DNA from: Planococcus sp. 107-1
GTDB lineage: Bacteria; Bacillota; Bacilli; Bacillales_A; Planococcaceae
Direction of reading: 5' to 3'
DNA length: 64,000 bases
Assembly: GCF_021513255.1 (NCBI RefSeq)
Contig: NZ_CP090977.1
Location: 1,054,001 to 1,118,000, forward strand
Shown: positions 1 to 8,453 of the stretch, piece after piece
Layout: each line of letters begins with the position of its first letter
How positions within the stretch are numbered: position 1 is the first letter of the stretch
The notes under the pieces: generated by a model
Databases searched by the model: none
Told to the model about the DNA's origin: nothing
The model's input: the letters and a program-made list of their open reading frames with translations, nothing else
Position numbers and translations under genes: made by a program

Positions 1-1
1 A

Positions 2-295
2 GGGCTCGAGCGGGACCGGAAGCAATATCTCCTATTGGTCCGTTTGGGAATGACGGAGAAAGAGCTCGGGAGAATCGTCAACCGCCAGCTCATTCCGCAG
101 TTTTTCCTGCCATGGGTCGTCGCTTTATTGCACAGCACTTTCGCGTTCATCTCGCTTCAAGTTGTCTGGGATGAATTTGCTGAGCTTTCGATTCTAGGAG
201 AAATGATTCTAGTGCTTACAGGATTCACAATTGCTCAAGTCCTTTATTTCTATTTAATACGGTGGCGCTATATCGCCCATTTACAAGCATCGTGA
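2..295 (+). CDS. BceB/FtsX-type ABC transporter permease, C-terminal end (partial)
   Basis: The reading frame is open from the first bases of the window and ends at 295, so only about the last 97 residues are seen. It contains the phrase LVRLGMTEKEL followed by VNRQLIPQFFLPW and two hydrophobic stretches (roughly WVVALLHSTFAFISL and MILVLTGFTIAQVLYFYLI). This is how the last transmembrane part of bacitracin-export type permeases (BceB, VraG, YxdM) reads. Such proteins pair with an ATPase and a two-component sensor to detect and relieve peptide antibiotics. The gene starts upstream of the window, so its neighbours cannot be checked. Family-level call only; which Bce-like paralogue it is cannot be said. 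Confidence 0.7.
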   Translation, partial: GLERDRKQYLLLVRLGMTEKELGRIVNRQLIPQFFLPWVVALLHSTFAFISLQVVWDEFAELSILGEMILVLTGFTIAQVLYFYLIRWRYIAHLQAS

Positions 296-309
296 AATAC
301 GATGCTTGT
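283..309 (+). terminator. Hairpin at the end of the permease gene
   Basis: A perfect 10-bp stem (ACAAGCATCG / CGATGCTTGT) with a 7-base loop encloses the permease stop codon. The T-tract after it is poor, so termination may be weak or the hairpin may act otherwise. Confidence 0.5.
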
Positions 310-337
310 TGTATTGTCAGAAGATTTATTCTATAAT
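309..337 (+). promoter_or_regulatory. Sigma-A-like promoter of the acyl-CoA ligase gene
   Basis: TTGTAT (309-314), 17 bases, then a perfect TATAAT (332-337). It points at the acyl-CoA ligase gene, and the expected start of transcription (about 344) lies just before the FadR-like operator. Confidence 0.6.
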
Positions 338-353
338 GATATAGTGTAAATAA

Positions 354-371
354 TGAATGACTGTTCATTCA
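354..371 (+). promoter_or_regulatory. FadR (YsiA)-type operator
   Basis: TGAATGA-CTGT-TCATTCA is a perfect 7+7 palindrome with a 4-base spacer. It matches the B. subtilis FadR operator pattern (TGAATGA..N..TCATTCA), used to repress beta-oxidation genes until long-chain acyl-CoA binds FadR. It sits between the promoter and the start codon of the ligase, where a bound repressor would block transcription. Confidence 0.8.
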
Positions 372-391
372 ACACGAAAGAGGGATGGAAA

Positions 392-1946
392 ATGAATTTA
401 AGCAAACGTGTTCATGAAATTTCACTGCAAGATCCAAACAAAGCGGCGTATCATTTTATGGGGAAAGATACATCGTACGGGGAATTCGATCAATCGGTTT
501 CTAAATTCGCCGGCGCCCTTAAAGAACTGGGAGTAGAAAAAGGGGACCATGTCGCATTTTTGCTGGGCAACTCTCCGCATTTCCTCATCTCTTTATATGC
601 GACGATGCGACTCGGGGCAACAGCAGTGCCAATCAATCCGATTTACGCTCCTGATGAAATCGCTTACATAGTGAAAGACAGTGATGCGAAAGTGGTTATT
701 GCACTGGATGCCTTATTGCCGCTTGTTGAAAAAGCACATATGGCGCTTCCGAAGGTGGAGACCTTCGTCATTTGCGAGACCGATGCTGCAACAGCTGCAA
801 AATTGGCAGAATTGCCGAACGAAGTTGGCCAAAAAGTGGCGGCTTTCTCGGAAATTCTCTCCAAAGCCAATTCGATTGAACAGTCGGCTGATGTGCAAAC
901 AGATGATAACGCTGTCATTTTGTATACGTCTGGAACAACTGGCAAACCAAAAGGTGCAATGCTGACGCACGGCAATTTGTATTCCAATGCCCGTGATACC
1001 GGCGCTTACCTGCAAATCGGACAGGAAGACCGGATTATTGCTACTTTGCCAGTATTCCATGTCTTTGCTTTGACAGTTGTGGTCAATGCACCGTTGATCC
1101 AAGGCGCGACCATTATTCTCATTCCGCGCTTCAATCCGAAAGATGTATTTGACGCGATCAAATCCCAGAAAGCGACCATTTTTGCCGGGGTACCGACGAT
1201 GTTCAATTTCATGTATCAATTCCCGGAAGCGCAAACGGCTGATTTTGAAACTGTCCGTCTCGCGATTTCAGGAGGATCTGCATTGCCGGTAGCATTGCTC
1301 CATAATTTCGAAGAGAAATTCAATGTCCGTGTATCGGAAGGCTACGGCTTATCAGAAGCTTCGCCGGTTACGTGCTTCAATCCGGTTGACCGCGAACGTA
1401 AAGCCGGTTCAATCGGAACGTCCATTGTTAATGTAGAAAACAAAGTGGTCGATGAATTGGGAGAAGAAGTCGCTGTAGGCGAAGTCGGCGAATTGATTGT
1501 CCGCGGCCCTAACGTCATGAAAGGCTATTACAAAATGCCGGAAGAGACGAATGCTGCCCTTCGGGATGGTTGGCTGTACACTGGCGACTTAGCTAAAGTC
1601 GACGAAGAAGGCTATTTCTATATTGTTGACCGCAAAAAAGACATGATTATCGTTGGAGGCTATAACGTCTACGCGTGAAGTCGAAGAAGTGCTATTTGCA
1701 CATCCAGGCATTTCAGAAGCGGCAGTCGTCGGTTTGCCGGATCCGAATTTCGGTGAAGAAGTGAATGCCTACGTCGTGTTAAAAGATTCTTCGGTGACGA
1801 TAGAAGAGCTGCGTGCGTATTGTGCAGAGCACTTAGCGAAATACAAAGTGCCAAAGCATTTTGAAGTCCTTGAAGATCTACCGAAAAATACGACAGGAAA
1901 AATTCTTCGCCGTTCCTTAAAAGATCAAGCGTTGAATAAATCATAA
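392..1946 (+). CDS. lcfB: Long-chain fatty-acid-CoA ligase (LcfB/YhfL-like), frameshifted as sequenced
   Basis: An ANL-superfamily enzyme that makes acyl-CoA from fatty acid, ATP and CoA, feeding beta-oxidation. The AMP-binding motif YTSGTTGKPKG lies near residue 177, GYGLSEASP and GWLYTGDLA follow near 325 and 393, and the C-terminal domain phrase (GGYNVY..REVEEVLF) near 421. The full length is about 518 residues, usual for LcfB. The start at 392 is chosen because GAGG precedes it and the motif-bearing protein begins MNLSKRV; an upstream ATG at 353 lies in the operator. At 1671-1675 the frame breaks: TAC-CCG-CGT is expected and TACGCGT is present, two bases short. A FadR-type operator in front fits the role. 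Confidence 0.9.
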
Positions 1947-1986
1947 AACAGTTGCAAAATATCCGGTCTTACCAGCCGGAAGGGGG

Positions 1987-2021
1987 AAAAGCTCAGGCAG
2001 CGAGACTGCCTGAGCTTTTTT
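1987..2021 (+). terminator. Rho-independent terminator after lcfB
   Basis: Perfect 14-bp stem (AAAAGCTCAGGCAG and complement) with loop CGAGA, followed by six T. Confidence 0.9.
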
Positions 2022-2032
2022 GATGCATTTGA

Positions 2033-2061
2033 TTGAAAAAACTGACATTTTTCATTATAGT
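2033..2061 (+). promoter_or_regulatory. Sigma-A-like promoter of the S9 peptidase gene
   Basis: TTGAAA (2033-2038), exactly 17 bases, TATAGT (2056-2061), placed between the lcfB terminator and the peptidase ribosome binding site at 2101. Confidence 0.6.
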
Positions 2062-2112
2062 AAGAGAAGTAATATTGCGAGTTTCGAAATAATCAACCAA
2101 GGAGGATTTCAA

Positions 2113-4088
2113 GTGGCCAAAAAAGCTGTAGAAATAAAAGACCTGACTAAATTAATATCGGTGACAGATCCTCATATTTCGCCGGATGGAACGCAAGCCG
2201 TATTTATCCGGACACATATGGATGAAGAAGAAAATACATATATTGCCCATCTGTACCATAGTGATTTGGCAAGCGGAGGAGTGACGCAATGGACGCACGG
2301 AAAAGAACGGGTTTCTTCGCCGTCATGGTCCGCGGATGGTTCAAAAATCGCATTTTTATCCACGCGCGATGAGAAAAACCAATTATACGTTATCCCGGCA
2401 TCTGGAGGGGAAGCGAAGGCATTAACGGATTTTGAAAAAGGCGTGAACAGTTTTGTCTGGTCCCCTTGCAACAAGAAAATCTGGATCAATGCCATGGCAA
2501 AAGACGGCAAAACATTTACGGATAAAGAAGACAAAGAAGAAAAGAAAAAGCCGGAGCCGGTCTTCGTGACGACGATGAAATACAAAATGGACGGCGCGGT
2601 CTTGTGCCGCAAGATGTCCATCGCCATATCGGGATCGTCGACATCGAGACAAAAGAAGTGGAGCAAATTACAGAAGGCGATTACCATTACAGCTTGGAAA
2701 CGGTATCGCATGACGGCAGCCGTCTGGTTTATAGCGTTGTCCGTGAGGAAAATGTGGATCACCTTTTCCAAGAGCCTTTGTATTTATACGAAGTGGAAAC
2801 CCAAAAAGAAACCTTGATCATCGATGAAGGAGGCTATTTCGGCGGCGCGGCGTTTTCGTTCGATGATTCGAAAATTGCATTTGCTGGAAGTACCCGTTAT
2901 TTCGAAAACGCAACGCATACAGAAATTTATGTATACGATGTGGCAGCAGGAGGCTATTTCTGCCTGACAGAAAGCATGGATTTCCCGATTGGGGATTATA
3001 CAGTAGCCGACCATCAGCAAGGCGCCGTCGCACCGGCGGTAGTATGGACAAAAGATGACCATCTGTATTTCCAAGTTTCCACAATGGGCGATGTCCGTTT
3101 GTACTTCGCTTCGCTTGACGGGGCCATCTACCCGGCATCGCCTGAGATGGAACATATCTACGGATACGATATTTCGCGTGACGGCGTATTTGCAGTAGCT
3201 GCCATCAGCAACCCCGTAAACCCGGGAGAATTGTATAAATTGACGATTGCCACCGGTGAACGTTCAGCCCTTACAGCGTTCAATAAAACCTATTTGGAAG
3301 AAACGGAATTGATTCAGCCGGCTTCCATCATCGCAAAAGGGGCAAATGATTGGGCCATCCATGGCTGGTTGATGAAACCGCGCGGCTATGCAGAAGGGGA
3401 GAAATATCCCCTGGTCGTGAATATCCACGGTGGTCCGCATGCCATGTACGGCAATACATTCGTCCATGAAATGCAATTGCTTGCAGCGAGAGGCTTCGGC
3501 GTCCTATACGTCAATCCGAGAGGAAGCCATGGCTACAGCCAGGAGTTTGTGGATGCCGTACGCGGCGACTACGGCGGGGCGGACTATGAAGATATCATCA
3601 AATCGCTTGAAGAGATGATGGCGGATCATGACTGGATCGATCAAAATCGCTTAGGTGTCACCGGCGGAAGCTACGGCGGGTTCATGACCAACTGGATCGT
3701 CGGCCATACTGACCTGTTCAAAGCGGCTGTGACGCAGCGTTCCATTTCCAACTGGATTTCATTCTTCGGGGTGTCGGATATCGGCTATTATTTCAGCGAT
3801 TGGCAAATCGGCACTGATATGACGGATGTCGAGAAACTATGGAAGCATTCGCCGCTGAAATATGCAGCCAATGTGAAAACGCCGTTATTGATCCTGCATT
3901 CGGAAAATGACTACCGCTGCCCGATCGAACAATCGGAGCAATTCTACATTACGCTGAAAAGTATGGGCAAAGAAACCGAATTCGTCCGTTTCCCGGAAGC
4001 CGACCATAATTTGTCGCGCACCGGAAAACCGAATCTCCGCTTTGTCCGCCTCGAGCAGATTACCGGCTGGATGGAAAAATACCTGTAA
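2113..4088 (+). CDS. S9 family prolyl-oligopeptidase-like serine peptidase (YuxL-like), frameshifted as sequenced
   Basis: A two-domain peptidase: an N-terminal beta-propeller (repeats such as SPDGTQAVFIR and SWSADGSKIAFLSTR, residues about 15-390) and a C-terminal alpha/beta-hydrolase domain. The nucleophile Ser is in GGSYGGFM (near residue 520), Asp in HSENDYRCP (near 597) and His in EADHNLSR (near 630). About 658 residues once repaired. The GTG start at 2113 has GGAGG eight bases upstream; the longer upstream frame has none. The frame breaks at 2596-2600, where GCGGTC needs one more G to read DGAGLVPQD. It has its own promoter and terminator. No signal peptide is seen, so it is probably cytoplasmic. 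Confidence 0.88.
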
Positions 4089-4100
4089 GAGTTAAAAGTG

Positions 4101-4132
4101 AGCGGTGCCTGATTGCCAGGCGCCGCTTTTTT
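4101..4132 (+). terminator. Rho-independent terminator after the S9 peptidase
   Basis: AGCGG-T-GCCTG pairs with CAGGC-G-CCGCT, followed by six T. Confidence 0.8.
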
Positions 4133-4145
4133 ATGGGATGTTGAG

Positions 4146-4197
4146 GTTTGTTTGCGGGATCCTGGGGTTTGTTTGCAGGAAATCAACAATTGTTTGC
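4146..4197. repeat. Three direct repeats of GTTTGTTTGC, 21-nt period
   Basis: Copies start at 4146, 4167 and 4188 (the last is degenerate in its first bases), exactly 21 bases apart, between two terminators. No function is evident; the spacing of two helical turns is notable. Confidence 0.5.
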
Positions 4198-4221
4198 AGA
4201 AACGCAAAATCCATCAAAAAA

Positions 4222-4247
4222 GCCGTGCGGGCTGCACGGCTTTTTTT
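4222..4247. terminator. Bidirectional terminator between S9 peptidase and enoyl-CoA hydratase
   Basis: GCCGTGC / GCACGGC stem, loop GGGCT, with seven T on the plus side and six A before it, so it can also end the minus-strand hydratase gene, whose stop is at 4257. Confidence 0.8.
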
Positions 4248-4256
4248 AATCCATAA

Positions 4257-5033
4257 TTATTTCCCTTTAAACACCGGTTTTCGTTTTTCGCCAAATGCCA
4301 TCAACGCTTCGATGCGGTCTTCGGTCGGAATGGTCAGCTCGTAAGCTTTCCGTTCAATATTTAAGCCAGTCTGCAAATCAGCATTCATGCCGTTCTTGAT
4401 AGCATATTTTGCTTGCTGCAGCGCGATTGGCCCGTTGGCAAGCATCATATCGGCAAATTGAGCGGTAGCTTCAATCAACTCATCGCGCGGCACCACTTTC
4501 GTGACGAGGCCGTAATCAAGCGCTTCCGGAGATTTCAAGCGGCGCGCCGTTAAGATCAATTCCATCGCTTTCGATTCGCCGATCAGCCGCGGCAGACGCT
4601 GTGTGCCCCCAGCACCCGGAATAATGGCGAGGCTCGTTTCAGTCAAGCCGAGCAGTGTATCATCCGCAATGATGCGGAAATCACAGGCTAGTGCGAGTTC
4701 CATGCCTCCACCGAATGCAAAACCGTTCATCATGGCGATGGTCGGCTGCGGCAAGTTTTCAATTGTTGTAAAAACTTCACCGATTTTGAAGATGTTGCGC
4801 TTCACATGCTGGTCGGTCAAAGTTTTGCGTTCTTTCAAATCAGCCCCTACGCTAAACGCCTTTTCGCCAGCCCCTGTAAATACCACTACCCGGATGTCCG
4901 GATTGATGCGGATCGCCTCAACGACTTGCCCAAGTTCCGTCAGCATATCGTAGTTGAAGGCATTCATGGCTTCAGGCCGGTTTAGCGTAATAAACGCGAG
5001 ATTCCCTTGTTGTTCGTAATGAATTGTATTCAT
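4257..5033 (-). CDS. Enoyl-CoA hydratase/isomerase (crotonase) family protein
   Basis: A crotonase-fold enzyme that adds water to 2-enoyl-CoA. The oxyanion-hole phrase FSVGADLKER is near residue 65. Both catalytic Glu of true hydratases appear present: one in FGGGMELALACDF and one in TETSLAIIPGAGGTQRLPR. The length of about 258 residues is normal. The GADLKER phrase also resembles YngF / methylglutaconyl-CoA hydratases, so leucine or branched-chain degradation is an alternative to beta-oxidation. I chose the ATG at 5033 because AAAGGGGG lies six bases upstream of it; the ATG at 5039 would sit almost on top of that site. It is monocistronic and divergent from the UbiB-like gene. Confidence 0.85.
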   Translation of the reverse strand: MNTIHYEQQGNLAFITLNRPEAMNAFNYDMLTELGQVVEAIRINPDIRVVVFTGAGEKAFSVGADLKERKTLTDQHVKRNIFKIGEVFTTIENLPQPTIAMMNGFAFGGGMELALACDFRIIADDTLLGLTETSLAIIPGAGGTQRLPRLIGESKAMELILTARRLKSPEALDYGLVTKVVPRDELIEATAQFADMMLANGPIALQQAKYAIKNGMNADLQTGLNIERKAYELTIPTEDRIEALMAFGEKRKPVFKGK

Positions 5034-5081
5034 TTCCATCCCCCTTTAAAATCTTGCCATCCTTAAAAAACATACCACTTT

Positions 5082-5111
5082 TTGGACTATTGCGCTAACA
5101 AACTCTATAAT
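5082..5111 (+). promoter_or_regulatory. Sigma-A-like promoter of the UbiB-like kinase gene
   Basis: TTGGAC (5082-5087), 18 bases, TATAAT (5106-5111), 25 bases before the chosen start codon. Confidence 0.5.
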
Positions 5112-5136
5112 GAAAGCCAGGGAAGGGGGCTCACTA

Positions 5137-6753
5137 ATGACGCGTATTGCATTCATCCGCATTTTCCGCATTGTCTTCATGGCAATCAAATTCTATACGC
5201 AAGCGATGCTCTTCCAGCGCCGCCACCGGGGCAACTGGAATCCGCTTGTACAGGAAAAATGGGAAAAGCTCGTAACCAAACAAGCAAAAGAGTATAAAAT
5301 TCTCGCTCTGAAATTAAGCGGGTTAATGATTAAACTAGGGCAATTCCTGTCTACGCGAGCCGACATCATGCCGCCTTCTTTTTTAGTGGAACTGGAAGGC
5401 CTGACAGACCGCGTACCATCCGTGTCTCGCCAAAAAATCGTCTCTGTGCTGGAACAAGAGTGGAATTCGCCTCACACAAGCTATTTGACGAGCTTATCCA
5501 ATGAGTCGGTTGCCTCTGCTTCGATCGGAGAAGTCTATAAAGGCGTTTTAAAAGATGGAACGGAAGTGGCGATCAAAGTCCAGCGCCCTGGAACAGATCG
5601 TATCCTGCGAGCTGATTTTCAGGCGATCCGAATCGTTATCTGGTTCTTGCGGACATTTACGCCGCTTTCAAAACAAATGGATTTCAAGCAACTGTACAAC
5701 GAAATGACCGAAACAATCGGAGCCGAATTGAATTTCCTTCAAGAGCTTCAAAGCGGCCGCGCATTTGCAGAACGCTTTGATGGAATGGAAGGCGTTCGTT
5801 TTCCTGTTTATTTTGATGAATACACCACCCGCCGCGTTCTTGTGATGGAATGGATTGAAGGGGCGCGCATTACGGATCTGGCATTTATCGAAAAACACAA
5901 TTTGGACCGCCATGAACTTTCAGAGCGGCTGTTCATCCTGTTTCTTGAACAAGTGCTCTACGGGGGACAATTCCACGCGGACCCGCACGGCGGCAATATT
6001 TTACTCAAGCCTGACGGCACGATTGTGTTGATTGACTTTGGCATGACCGGAACAATTTCAAAAGCCGATTCACAAGCGGTCCTAAGGATTGCAGAAGGCA
6101 TCATCTTTAAAAATTACGATGAAGTGCTGGATGCATTGGAAGAGCTGCGTTTCCTGTTGCCGCAAGCTGACCGGGCTTTGCTGGCCGATACGATTGCCCG
6201 GCTCGTCACCGCTTATGAGTCGAATGAATTGATGCAGATGGACAGCTTTGTGGTCGAGCGCTTGTTGAAAGATTTGCAAGGCATTGTCCGGACACAGCCT
6301 GTTCAACTTCCTGCAGAATTCGCTTTTTTCGGAAGAGCAGCTTCGATTTTTGTCGGCGTGCTCCATGTCCTGGATCCTGGCATTGATTTGCTTGCCCTTG
6401 CCCGTCCGCGAATACTGGAATGGGCTTCCTCCCAAAAAGAAGGGAAGCGGATGTTCGGCAAAGAAGATGTATTGCGCTGGGTAATCCAAGCATCAACTCC
6501 TCTGCGGGTTTTCCCGCAGAAAGTGATCAATTACTTGGAAGAGCCGGAACGCATGCGCCATTACTTGGAGAACCGGGATGGCCGCGTACGGGAACATCAA
6601 AGAGACTTGCAGAGCCGTATGTTCGCGGGGATTTTTACAATCCTTTCTTTTCTCGGCATCTCGATTGCGGTCTGGTTTTCCCATGAAGCATTAATTTGGG
6701 TGTCTTCCGCATTTTTCGTCGGATCTTTATGGACCTATCGATCAATTAAATAA
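5137..6753 (+). CDS. ABC1/UbiB (AarF) family atypical protein kinase
   Basis: A UbiB-type kinase-like fold protein of 538 residues. Visible features are the family-specific KLGQF motif near residue 67, the Ala-rich nucleotide loop ASASIGEVYKG near 127, the lysine motif VAIKVQRP near 145, FHADPHGGN near 279 and LIDFGMTG near 298. Two hydrophobic segments end the protein (FTILSFLGISIAVWF and WVSSAFFVGSLW), so it should sit on the membrane. Relatives act in quinone or lipid homeostasis; the Gram-positive substrate is not established. The start at 5137 follows GGAAGGGGG by seven bases; the ATG at 5110 overlaps the -10 box. Confidence 0.85.
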   Translation: MTRIAFIRIFRIVFMAIKFYTQAMLFQRRHRGNWNPLVQEKWEKLVTKQAKEYKILALKLSGLMIKLGQFLSTRADIMPPSFLVELEGLTDRVPSVSRQKIVSVLEQEWNSPHTSYLTSLSNESVASASIGEVYKGVLKDGTEVAIKVQRPGTDRILRADFQAIRIVIWFLRTFTPLSKQMDFKQLYNEMTETIGAELNFLQELQSGRAFAERFDGMEGVRFPVYFDEYTTRRVLVMEWIEGARITDLAFIEKHNLDRHELSERLFILFLEQVLYGGQFHADPHGGNILLKPDGTIVLIDFGMTGTISKADSQAVLRIAEGIIFKNYDEVLDALEELRFLLPQADRALLADTIARLVTAYESNELMQMDSFVVERLLKDLQGIVRTQPVQLPAEFAFFGRAASIFVGVLHVLDPGIDLLALARPRILEWASSQKEGKRMFGKEDVLRWVIQASTPLRVFPQKVINYLEEPERMRHYLENRDGRVREHQRDLQSRMFAGIFTILSFLGISIAVWFSHEALIWVSSAFFVGSLWTYRSIK

Positions 6754-6761
6754 CCATCAAA

Positions 6762-6794
6762 AAACTGCGCCGGCTAAGGCGCAGTTTTTTTTTT
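6762..6794 (+). terminator. Rho-independent terminator after the UbiB-like gene
   Basis: Perfect 10-bp stem AAACTGCGCC / GGCGCAGTTT, loop GGCTAA, then a long T run. Confidence 0.9.
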
Positions 6795-6806
6795 ACATGC
6801 GAGCTA

Positions 6807-6834
6807 TTGCATTCTGCCATTTTAGCTGTAAAAT
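6807..6834 (+). promoter_or_regulatory. Candidate promoter of the YhjD-like gene
   Basis: TTGCAT (6807-6812), 16 bases, TAAAAT (6829-6834). The LexA-like box at 6842-6855 covers the expected transcription start. Confidence 0.45.
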
Positions 6835-6841
6835 AAAAACA

Positions 6842-6855
6842 AGAACAAATGTTCT
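6842..6855 (+). promoter_or_regulatory. LexA (DinR)-like box
   Basis: AGAACAAATGTTCT has the GAAC-N4-GTTC core of the Bacillus SOS box; only the two outermost bases differ from the CGAAC..GTTCG ideal. It lies just downstream of a -10 box and 22 bases before the start of the next gene. Confidence 0.5.
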
Positions 6856-6876
6856 CTTTTTGGGGAGGTGGACAAG

Positions 6877-7242
6877 ATGCCGTTGATCTCACAAGAGGAA
6901 GTAGCCCATTTTGAAAACATGATTTATTTGCCGATGGTGTTGATCATTTTGGAACGCGACCGCGCCTTGATCGAAAAGGGATCTTTTAAGTTGAAACGGC
7001 CTTATTTGGAGCTGATAGAAGGCGCAAGCAAGCATGCGCAAAGAGAACTGACAGATACAAAAATCCAGATGCGGAAGCGCCATATGAAAGTGATGAGAGG
7101 AAAAAGAGATGATACTTTCACTGAATATGTCTTTTATCATGGGGGGTTTGAAGATCATCGCCGCTATTTGAATGTCCGGCTGCGCAATCGGGTAGAAGAA
7201 TTATTGAGGGTGTATTTAGCGATGGCATACAATGAAACCTAA
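6877..7242 (+). CDS. Conserved Bacillales protein of unknown function (YhjD-like)
   Basis: A 121-residue soluble, basic protein rich in charged helices (ERDRALIEKGSFKLKRPYLELIEGA, split in phrases such as RPYLELIEG and RKRHMKVMRGKR). It resembles B. subtilis YhjD from memory, and yhjD also lies beside comK there, which supports the call. The start at 6877 is chosen because GGGGAGG precedes it by eight bases; the in-frame GTG at 6868 overlaps that site. A LexA-like box overlaps its promoter, which suggests but does not prove damage induction. No catalytic motif was recognised. Confidence 0.6.
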   Translation: MPLISQEEVAHFENMIYLPMVLIILERDRALIEKGSFKLKRPYLELIEGASKHAQRELTDTKIQMRKRHMKVMRGKRDDTFTEYVFYHGGFEDHRRYLNVRLRNRVEELLRVYLAMAYNET

Positions 7243-7276
7243 TGGAACAAAGACCCTTAAAAGAGATCGGCCTTAT

Positions 7277-7325
7277 AGAAAAGAGGCTGACGAATCGTCG
7301 AGGTATGAATCTCTGCCTCTTTGCT
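7277..7325. terminator. Imperfect bidirectional hairpin between YhjD-like gene and comK
   Basis: AAAGAGGC (from 7280) pairs with GCCTCTTT (to about 7322), with a nested GACGA-A-TCGTC hairpin. T and A runs flank both sides modestly, and the two genes converge here. Confidence 0.4.
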
Positions 7326-7339
7326 TAAAAGAAAGGCAA

Positions 7340-7894
7340 TCAATCGAGCGGGTGTTCTTTGCGCGGTGTATAGCGGCGCTTTGTTAAATAGACCATCTGG
7401 TGTTTATGGACCTGTTGGGCGTTTTTGAAATAGCGGCGAAGCGAACCGGCGAAAGAATGCTGGTTTCTGAGTGCGATGGGCGAGACATCGAGCGGTACTG
7501 TCACTCCATTGCTCAAATGGACGATGCTTCCTTTTCCGCTTTCATCCGTATCTACGAGTTCCACGGCATCGAAGTTAAACCAAACGGAATCTTTATTCTT
7601 CGGAGAATGGGTTGGGAAGAACAATAAGGGATTGCCGTAATATTCACCGATGATGACAGGCGGTTTATGCTTCACGCGGATCGCCTTCTGGGAATACAAA
7701 GTCGCGCTTTCCAATGAGCCGCGATAAAACGAACAAGAAGAAGTGACCGTTTTGTAAACCGACTCGTCGACCACGAACTCACTGCGGTCTTCAATCACAC
7801 GTGTGCCCTCCCGGTGGCCGTCCATATACGGCATAAGTGCATAAGTGTTGCTGCACACAGTATATGATAAGGGATTTTGATTCCTTTTACCCAT
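7340..7894 (-). CDS. comK: Competence transcription factor ComK
   Basis: A 184-residue protein with the ComK family core: SSCSFYRGSL, then a KISHKPP-like phrase (VKHKPPVIIG), an FFPTHS block and a WFNFDAV block, in the same order as in B. subtilis ComK. ComK binds paired A-rich/T-rich boxes and switches on the DNA-uptake genes and its own gene. The start at 7894 follows AAAGGGGTG by seven bases; the upstream ATG at 7924 has no such site. The AT-rich region upstream (7925-8045) may hold its own operator, but I could not define clean AAAA-N5-TTTT boxes. Divergent from an IDEAL-domain gene, as in B. subtilis where yhzC neighbours comK. Confidence 0.85.
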   Translation of the reverse strand: MGKRNQNPLSYTVCSNTYALMPYMDGHREGTRVIEDRSEFVVDESVYKTVTSSCSFYRGSLESATLYSQKAIRVKHKPPVIIGEYYGNPLLFFPTHSPKNKDSVWFNFDAVELVDTDESGKGSIVHLSNGVTVPLDVSPIALRNQHSFAGSLRRYFKNAQQVHKHQMVYLTKRRYTPRKEHPLD

Positions 7895-8071
7895 GATTAA
7901 ACACCCCTTTAATTTACTATACATATAACATTATAATAAAATATGGAAATTAATCAACGTCTTTAATCGGAATATAAAATTTTTTCTATTTCATTAGAAT
8001 TTTCAAAAAAGTTATTGATTATTCCTATCGCTTTCATGTATACTAATGAAAAGCATTCGGGGTGAAGAAGA

Positions 8072-8311
8072 ATGGAAAACTATTATTCTTATGCTGATTT
8101 CATGAAAGCGATGGCTCAAACAAAAAAGATCACTGAAGCGGAAAAACTGCTTAATGACATTTACCTGGATTTATTTTTAAAGCATGTTCACCGCTCACAG
8201 CAAGAAGCACAGCTCATGACATTAATCGATGAAGCCCTGGACAATAATGACCGTCAATCATTCGCCACTTATACTGCACAGTTGCAGAGCCTGCAATGTG
8301 ATGAAGATTAA
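8072..8311 (+). CDS. IDEAL-domain protein (YhzC-like)
   Basis: A 79-residue acidic helical protein. Its C-terminal half has the IDEAL-domain signature (LIDEALDNNDRQSFATYTAQL split as LIDEAL..DNNDRQSF), a short motif known in several Bacillus proteins. The start at 8072 has GGGGTGAAG just upstream. It stands divergently next to comK, the position of yhzC in B. subtilis, which may hint at a role in competence control, but no function is known to me. A strong terminator follows. Confidence 0.7.
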   Translation: MENYYSYADFMKAMAQTKKITEAEKLLNDIYLDLFLKHVHRSQQEAQLMTLIDEALDNNDRQSFATYTAQLQSLQCDED

Positions 8312-8316
8312 ATGAG

Positions 8317-8345
8317 AAAACCGCTCCTGGTGAGCGGTTTTTTTA
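8317..8345 (+). terminator. Rho-independent terminator after the IDEAL gene
   Basis: AAAACCGCTC / GAGCGGTTTT with loop CTGGT, then T run. Confidence 0.9.
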
Positions 8346-8370
8346 TTGCGCAAAAAGAAAAAAATGATAA

Positions 8371-8384
8371 AAAACATACGTTCG
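8371..8384 (+). promoter_or_regulatory. LexA-like box upstream of uvrBA
   Basis: AAAACATACGTTCG: the right half (CGTTCG) is ideal, the left half has two mismatches to CGAAC. It lies four bases before the -35 box of uvrB, a gene pair under LexA in B. subtilis. Confidence 0.55.
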
Positions 8385-8388
8385 CTTT

Positions 8389-8416
8389 TTGTTAGGGGAT
8401 TTTTAGGGCATATGAT
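8389..8416 (+). promoter_or_regulatory. Sigma-A-like promoter of uvrBA
   Basis: TTGTTA (8389-8394), 16 bases, TATGAT (8411-8416). Confidence 0.55.
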
Positions 8417-8453
8417 AAAATAGAGAGAGCGATATAACGGGAGGACGTTGACT

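Noticed and set aside
713..1234. Long minus-strand open frame inside lcfB
   Set aside because: It is the antisense shadow of a highly conserved ligase, has no ribosome site and Cys/Arg-rich unlikely composition.
2172..2771. Minus-strand frames inside the S9 peptidase
   Set aside because: Shadow of the real gene; no start signal and no recognisable domain.
4105..4344. 79-codon plus frame covering two terminators
   Set aside because: It reads through both hairpins and into the antisense of the hydratase; its repetitive look comes from the GTTTGTTTGC repeats.
7400..7627. 75-codon plus frame inside comK
   Set aside because: Antisense shadow of comK.
7925..8045. ComK boxes upstream of comK
   Set aside because: The region is very AT-rich, but I could not find two AAAA-N5-TTTT boxes at proper spacing that stand out from background.
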